This document shows, piece after piece, positions 60,069-64,000 of a stretch of DNA of 64,000 bases. Under the pieces are notes generated by a model. The model was not told where the DNA came from. It ran no database searches and saw nothing but the letters and a program-made list of their open reading frames with translations. The position numbers and the translations under genes are program-made. Each line of letters opens with the position of its first letter. Position 1 is the stretch's first letter. Origin of the DNA: Massilia yuzhufengensis (GTDB taxonomy: Bacteria > Pseudomonadota > Gammaproteobacteria > Burkholderiales > Burkholderiaceae_D); NCBI RefSeq assembly GCF_900112225.1, contig NZ_FOLD01000007.1, positions 1 to 64,000 on the forward strand, read 5' to 3'.

Positions 60069-61556
60069 TCAAATCCCCAACTCTCCCCATAACCCATCGA
60101 TCCGCTCCTTCACCTCCGGCGTCATCTCGATCGGCGTTCCCCACTCCCGGTTGGTTTCTCCCGGCCACTTGTTGGTCGCATCGATCCCCATCTTGCTCCC
60201 AAGCCCGCTGATCGGCGAGGCGAAATCGAGGTAGTCGATCGGCGTGTTGTCGACCATGACCGTATCGCGGGTCGGGTCGACCCGGGTCGTGATCGCCCAG
60301 ATGACTTCCTTCCAGTCGCGCACGTTCACATCCTCGTCCACCACCACGATGAACTTGGTATACATGAACTGGCGCAGGAAGCTCCACACCCCGAACATCA
60401 CGCGCTTGGCGTGGCCGGCGTACTGCTTCTTCATTTGCACCACCGCCATGCGGTAGCTGCAGCCTTCCGGCGGCAGGTAGAAGTCGGTGATCTCGCTGAA
60501 CTGCTTTTGCAGCAGCGGGATGAACACTTCGTTCAGCGCCACGCCCAGCACCGCCGGTTCGTCGGGCGGCTTGCCGGTGTAGGTCGAGTGGTAGATGGGA
60601 TCGCGCCGCATCGTGATGCGGTCCACCGTGAACACCGGGAAGCTGTCCTGCTCATTGTAGTAACCGGTGTGGTCGCCGTACGGGCCTTCCAGCGCGTGCT
60701 CGAAGCCGGACGGGTGGTTCGCATCGGGGTAGATATGCCCTTCCAGCACGATCTCGGCGGATGCCGGCACCCGCAGCTCGCTGCCGATGGCCTTGGTAAG
60801 CACGGTGCGCTGGCCGCGCAGCAGGCCGGCGAACTGGTATTCCGACAGGCTGTCGGGTACCGGCGTCACGGCGCCCAGGATGGTGGCCGGGTCGGCGCCC
60901 AGCGCCACCGCCACCGGATAGGGCTTGCCGGGGTTGGCCAGCGCGTGCTCGCGGAAGTCCAGCGCGCCGCCGCGGTGCGCCAGCCAGCGCATGATCAGCT
61001 TGTTCGGGCCCAGCACCTGCTGGCGGTAGATCCCCAGGTTCTGGCGCTTCTTGTGCGGCCCCTTGGTGATCACCAGGCCCCAGGTGATGAGGGGCGCGAT
61101 GTCGCCCGGCCAGCAGTGCTGGATCGGCAGGCGGGCCAGGTCGACGTCAGGCCCTTCCCAGACGATGTCCTGGCAAGGTGCGCCGCGCACTTCTTTCGGC
61201 GCCATGTCCCAGACCGCCTTCACGAGCGAACCCAGGCCCAGGATATCCTTGAAACCCTTGGGCGGTTCGGGCTCCTTCAGGCGCGCCAGCACGTGGCCGA
61301 TGTTGCGTAGCTCGCTCACGCTCTCGGCCCCCATGCCCAGCGCCACCCGGCGCGGGGTGCCGAACAGGTTTCCCAGCACCGGGATCGTGTGCCCGGTGGG
61401 TTTCTCGAACAGCAGGGCCGGGCCTTCGGCGCGCAGTACGCGGTCGCAGATCTCCGTCATCTCGAGGTGGGGCGACACCGGCACCCCAACATGCTTGAGC
61501 TCGCCCATTTTCTCGAGCTGGGCCATAAAATCGCGTAAATCTGAATATTTCATCAA
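60069..61556 (-). CDS. ubiD: UbiD-family prFMN-dependent 4-hydroxy-3-polyprenylbenzoate decarboxylase
   Basis: 495 aa, typical length. [20 protein letters not shown] start, then the prFMN/metal region ([20 protein letters not shown]) and the conserved blocks [15 protein letters not shown] and [20 protein letters not shown]. It removes the carboxyl group in ubiquinone biosynthesis, needing prenylated FMN made by UbiX. A promoter is expected in the gap shared with the lytic transglycosylase. Confidence 0.96.
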   Translation of the reverse strand: MMKYSDLRDFMAQLEKMGELKHVGVPVSPHLEMTEICDRVLRAEGPALLFEKPTGHTIPVLGNLFGTPRRVALGMGAESVSELRNIGHVLARLKEPEPPKGFKDILGLGSLVKAVWDMAPKEVRGAPCQDIVWEGPDVDLARLPIQHCWPGDIAPLITWGLVITKGPHKKRQNLGIYRQQVLGPNKLIMRWLAHRGGALDFREHALANPGKPYPVAVALGADPATILGAVTPVPDSLSEYQFAGLLRGQRTVLTKAIGSELRVPASAEIVLEGHIYPDANHPSGFEHALEGPYGDHTGYYNEQDSFPVFTVDRITMRRDPIYHSTYTGKPPDEPAVLGVALNEVFIPLLQKQFSEITDFYLPPEGCSYRMAVVQMKKQYAGHAKRVMFGVWSFLRQFMYTKFIVVVDEDVNVRDWKEVIWAITTRVDPTRDTVMVDNTPIDYLDFASPISGLGSKMGIDATNKWPGETNREWGTPIEMTPEVKERIDGLWGELGI

Positions 61557-62034
61557 GTTTTGATTGTTATCTCGTCAGTAGAAGCTTGTTCAAGGCACCA
61601 TGGCAAGTAGTTGATTTAACAAGCCTTTCTAAAATTTCGGCTTGGCATCAGATCTAAAAGTAATAAGAGCGGATCGTGCTAGGGTTGACTTGGCATAAAG
61701 GAGCCCCTACAATCCGACCTACTTGATGAGGCAGGCAAATCGTTTCGACATGATTTTAGCCGTTCTCATGCATTCACGGGGTCGGGGCCCCATATGACAT
61801 TTTAAGGAGTGTTTTCACTGGGCGTCTGCCCAACCCCCGAGACAGTTGTTTAGCCACTGGTTCCACCCGCCTGGGTTTTATAGCAGCCAGCTGAAGCAAA
61901 GCAATGACGGCGTTAGTCGGCCGCTACGCGGCGACCTACGATATTTCTGATGCACGGCACCGAGTCCGAACACAGCGCGATTTTTCTTACAGCGCCGTGA
62001 CGGGACGCTTTTTGCCGCGACAAAGGGGAATTCG
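61557..62034. other. Divergent intergenic region with a long leader for the transglycosylase
   Basis: No gene found. It holds the promoter at 61685-61713, several hairpins (GGGGCCCC near 61783; GTCGGCCGCTACGCGGCGAC near 61917) and a three-codon upstream ORF (ATGACATTTTAA near 61794) followed by AAGGAG. Confidence 0.55.
61685..61713 (+). promoter_or_regulatory. Sigma-70-type promoter
   Basis: TTGACT (61685-61690), 17-base spacer, TACAAT (61708-61713), matching five of six bases at each box. It faces the lytic transglycosylase, giving a predicted leader of about 315 nt. Confidence 0.7.
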
Positions 62035-62934
62035 ATGATCCATCGTTTCATCACGAGCGCAAGGCTCGTGCAATCCATGGCCAACCAGCCAGTTACCTGG
62101 TCGTCCATGGGCAAAGCAGTACGCGGCGTAGCAAATACCGCACGTAATACCCTGACCGTATTCGGTCTCTCGGCAATCGCGATGCTCGCGCTGCTTTACA
62201 CCAACGAAGACATCGCCAAGCGTGTCTCGGACGTGCTGGATCCCCAGCCTGAAATCGTCGCCATCGCCCCTGCTGCGCCGGCGCCTGTCGTCCTGGCCGA
62301 AGTGGCCGCGACCGAATCGAAAAGCGTAGCCACTCCTCAGCTGGCTGCCAATAGCAAGCAACAGCAATGGGTCACCTCCTGGCTGAGCAAGCGCTACCGT
62401 GTTGCCAGCGACGCCGCCAACATGCTGGTCTCGACCGCCTACATGACGGCGCACGAGGTCAAGCTCGACCCGCTGCTGATCCTGGCGGTCATGGCAATCG
62501 AATCGGGCCTGAACCCGTTCGCCGAGAGCGCGATGGGCGCCAAGGGCTTGATGCAGGTCATGGCCAAGGTCCACCACGACAAATTCGAGAAAGTCGGCGG
62601 CCAGAAGGCAGCCCTGGACCCGGCCGCCAACATCCGTGTCGGCGCCCTGATCCTCAAGGATTACGTCAAGCGTACCGGTTCCGTCGAAGGCGGCCTGAAG
62701 ACCTACGTGGGCGCCGCGGACATGGAAAGCGACTCGGGCTACGGCTCGAAGGTGCTGGCCGAATACAAGCGCCTGAAGCAGGTCGCCCGCGGCCATAACG
62801 TCCCGACCACCAACCCACGCCCACTGCCGGCGCCGGTCGTGGTCAAGCAGGGTCCTGCCATCACCCCGGCGGAAACGCCGGCTGCCCCAGTCAACGCCGA
62901 GGCCCACGCAGCCGAGACGCTGGCAACGCTGTAA
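62035..62934 (+). CDS. Membrane-anchored lytic transglycosylase (SLT domain)
   Basis: 299 aa. A membrane helix near residues 44-60 (FGLSAIAMLALLY), an Ala/Pro linker, and an SLT domain with catalytic Glu156 in LAVMAIESGLNPFAESAMGA then KGLMQVM, and the later AANIRVGALILKDYV block. The C-terminus is Pro/Ala-rich. It cuts peptidoglycan between MurNAc and GlcNAc with 1,6-anhydro bond formation. A GGGGAATTCG stretch precedes the ATG. It is followed by a strong terminator. Confidence 0.9.
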   Translation: MIHRFITSARLVQSMANQPVTWSSMGKAVRGVANTARNTLTVFGLSAIAMLALLYTNEDIAKRVSDVLDPQPEIVAIAPAAPAPVVLAEVAATESKSVATPQLAANSKQQQWVTSWLSKRYRVASDAANMLVSTAYMTAHEVKLDPLLILAVMAIESGLNPFAESAMGAKGLMQVMAKVHHDKFEKVGGQKAALDPAANIRVGALILKDYVKRTGSVEGGLKTYVGAADMESDSGYGSKVLAEYKRLKQVARGHNVPTTNPRPLPAPVVVKQGPAITPAETPAAPVNAEAHAAETLATL

Positions 62935-62954
62935 AGCCCGCACGGCCCCTCAAG

Positions 62955-62981
62955 AACCACCGCCGCAGCGGTGGTTTTTTT
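62955..62981 (+). terminator. Rho-independent terminator of the lytic transglycosylase gene
   Basis: AACCACCGC-CGCA-GCGGTGGTT followed by a T-run. A diverged copy (ATCGCTGCAGCGGTG then T-run) lies about 200 bases downstream. Confidence 0.9.
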
Positions 62982-62999
62982 ACTCCAACTTCGGCAACT

Positions 63000-63140
63000 T
63001 CGGGGTCAGGTCTGACATTTGGACACGGCCTCATCCATAAAACAGGTGTTCGCGTTTGCGGTTCCCGGTTTTACCAGCCCTACGGCATTAACTGCACACT
63101 ACGGTAGAGCTCGTGTCCAAATGTCAGACCTGACCCCGAA
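63000..63140. repeat. Inverted pair of family 3 repeats
   Basis: GGGGTCAGGTCTGACATTTG plus GACACG at 63001-63027, and its reverse complement GTGTCCAAATGTCAGACCTG plus ACCCCGAA at 63113-63140, separated by about 80 bases. The unit looks like a small non-coding mobile element (MITE-like). A solo copy is at 17299. Confidence 0.8.
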
Positions 63141-63197
63141 GGTGGGGATTTTTGGAACTATCGCTGCAGCGGTGTTTTTTTACCTCCTGCTAGCAAT

Positions 63198-63232
63198 GAA
63201 AAAGCCACCGGGCAGTGCCACGGTGGCTTTTG
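63198..63232. terminator. Bidirectional terminator
   Basis: AAAAGCCACCG ... CGGTGGCTTTT with a 10-base loop, A-run on the left and T-run on the right. It serves the hypothetical gene reading leftward and possibly readthrough from the left. Confidence 0.82.
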
Positions 63233-63278
63233 TCTATATATATAGTGGTGCCGGCGATTCGCACCCCGGCAAGCGGCC

Positions 63279-63818
63279 CTATTCCGCCGCGTCGAGGAAG
63301 AAGATCGCGTAGGCCTTGGCTGCCGTTTCCACAGTCGGTTTTTCCACCTGGACCTGGGCGCAGTCTTCCGCGACGAGGCTGCGCCAGTTGCGCACGCCTT
63401 CGTTCGAGAACAGCGGATTGGCCTTGGCGTTCAGGCTCAGGTCCAGGGCCAGCCTGGCATTGCGCGGACCTGCCTTGTCGTAGCTGACGCCACGCAATTC
63501 GATGCCGAAGGTGGCCAGCCATGCTTCCCACAAGGCCGACTCCTTGCCAAGCACGATGCGCTCGAGCATGTCATTGAGCGACACCCCCTTCTTGACCACG
63601 CCGCGCAGCAGGTCGAGCGATGGGGCAAAGCGCGCGTCGGTGCTTTGCTTGCCGGCGCCGCGGTCGGCGATGGCCTTCAGTTCCTTGGAAAAGGTCGCAT
63701 CGCGCTCGGTGTAGTCGCGTACGCGGTTATAGAAGTCCCCATCGAGATAAGGATTTTCGGGGCGGCCGGCGGGCTTGGCCTCTGGCTTGCCGGTGGACGG
63801 CGGTTTTTTATCGGTCAT
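63279..63818 (-). CDS. Hypothetical cytoplasmic protein
   Basis: 179 aa. The first 25 residues are a Lys/Pro-rich disordered tail (TDKKPPSTGKPEAKPAGRPE), followed by a helical domain (FYNRVRDYTERDATFSKELK; LERIVLGKESALWEAWLATF) and a beta-rich end. No family or motif recognised, although the sequence has normal coding character and a terminator downstream. Confidence 0.7.
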   Translation of the reverse strand: MTDKKPPSTGKPEAKPAGRPENPYLDGDFYNRVRDYTERDATFSKELKAIADRGAGKQSTDARFAPSLDLLRGVVKKGVSLNDMLERIVLGKESALWEAWLATFGIELRGVSYDKAGPRNARLALDLSLNAKANPLFSNEGVRNWRSLVAEDCAQVQVEKPTVETAAKAYAIFFLDAAE

Positions 63819-63980
63819 GGCTGTTCAAACGTCAATGTAAGGGCGGAGTGTAGCATTGTCGCTCTTGCGGCGAGCGTTGTGCCGCCCTGCCACGTTGCAA
63901 ACCCGGTCGAGAAATCTCCCACCATTGCATGGACGTAACGTTTACTGTAATGTGTCCTGATCTGTCTCAAGCACCGGACA

Positions 63981-64000
63981 ATGACTTCCCTCACCCAGAT
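63981..64000 (+). CDS. Possible start of a protein gene cut by the window edge
   Basis: ATG at 63981 opens a frame (MTSLTQ) to the window end. The upstream ribosome site is weak. Only seven codons are visible, so this is a low-confidence placeholder. Confidence 0.25.

Larger units (their letters stand above)
62935..63278. other. Intergenic region with terminators and inverted dispersed repeats
   Basis: No gene supported. It contains the transglycosylase terminator, the inverted pair of family 3 repeats (63000-63140), and a diverged second copy of the terminator (about 63152-63181). Confidence 0.6.

Noticed and set aside
61720..62034. Known riboswitch class in the transglycosylase leader
   Set aside because: I could not match the consensus of c-di-GMP, c-di-AMP or other familiar riboswitches; it is left as an unclassified leader.

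Overview
High-GC DNA that looks like a Massilia/Telluria-type betaproteobacterium (Oxalobacteraceae, Burkholderiales). The reasons are the recR-ybaB-dnaX block beside a small SRP RNA, Neisseria-type porin and TRAP genes, many diguanylate cyclase/phosphodiesterase genes, and abundant REP-like inverted repeats between genes. The assignment is by family resemblance only, since no search was run.

Backbone, left part (1-19713): a short-chain dehydrogenase, an acidic hypothetical protein, a porin with an abnormal N-terminus, a secreted GH13 alpha-amylase-like enzyme, an XRE regulator, a membrane diguanylate cyclase, a serine-hydrolase lipoprotein, a YitT-family membrane protein, a TRAP uptake system (dctP, then dctQM), a tightly coupled three-gene unit (small secreted protein, M48 metalloprotease, CHASE2 membrane protein), an HD-GYP-like/LuxR regulator, and an alpha/beta hydrolase whose 5' end has been removed at an IS3-family element.

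Genomic island (about 19714-36303): bounded on the left by the IS3 element, which has no target duplication, and on the right by a P4-type integrase beside tRNA-Ser(UGA). Its core is a run of 24 tiny, mostly unrelated genes all on the minus strand (20952-29933). They are packed like integron cassettes and separated by two families of hairpin-forming repeats that do not carry the canonical attC core motifs. Just upstream of the array is a small tyrosine-recombinase-like gene lacking most canonical catalytic residues. Array products include a TIR-domain protein with a zinc ribbon, a Lar-like zinc ribbon protein, a GNAT-like protein, a DUF5710-like protein, several small membrane or secreted proteins, and two proteins sharing an MGQAKQRG leader. 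The rest of the island holds an AlpA-type regulator, an AbiEi/AbiEii toxin-antitoxin pair and a methyltransferase-HNH fusion. Overall it reads as a defence/accessory island, and the array is the best candidate for an undescribed system.

Backbone, right part (36304-64000): tRNA-Ser; an HDOD/EAL-like protein with a PAS-GGDEF-EAL protein; a NarL-type two-component system divergent from cstA and its small YbdD-like partner; a hybrid histidine kinase with a response-regulator GGDEF-EAL protein; a penicillin-acylase family hydrolase; a small lipoprotein; a GT4 glycosyltransferase with a DUF2334 polysaccharide deacetylase; recR-ybaB-dnaX; a chemotaxis receptor; the 4.5S SRP RNA; ubiD; a lytic transglycosylase with a strong promoter and a leader of about 315 nt; and a hypothetical protein. 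Many of these signalling genes point to cyclic-di-GMP control of behaviour.
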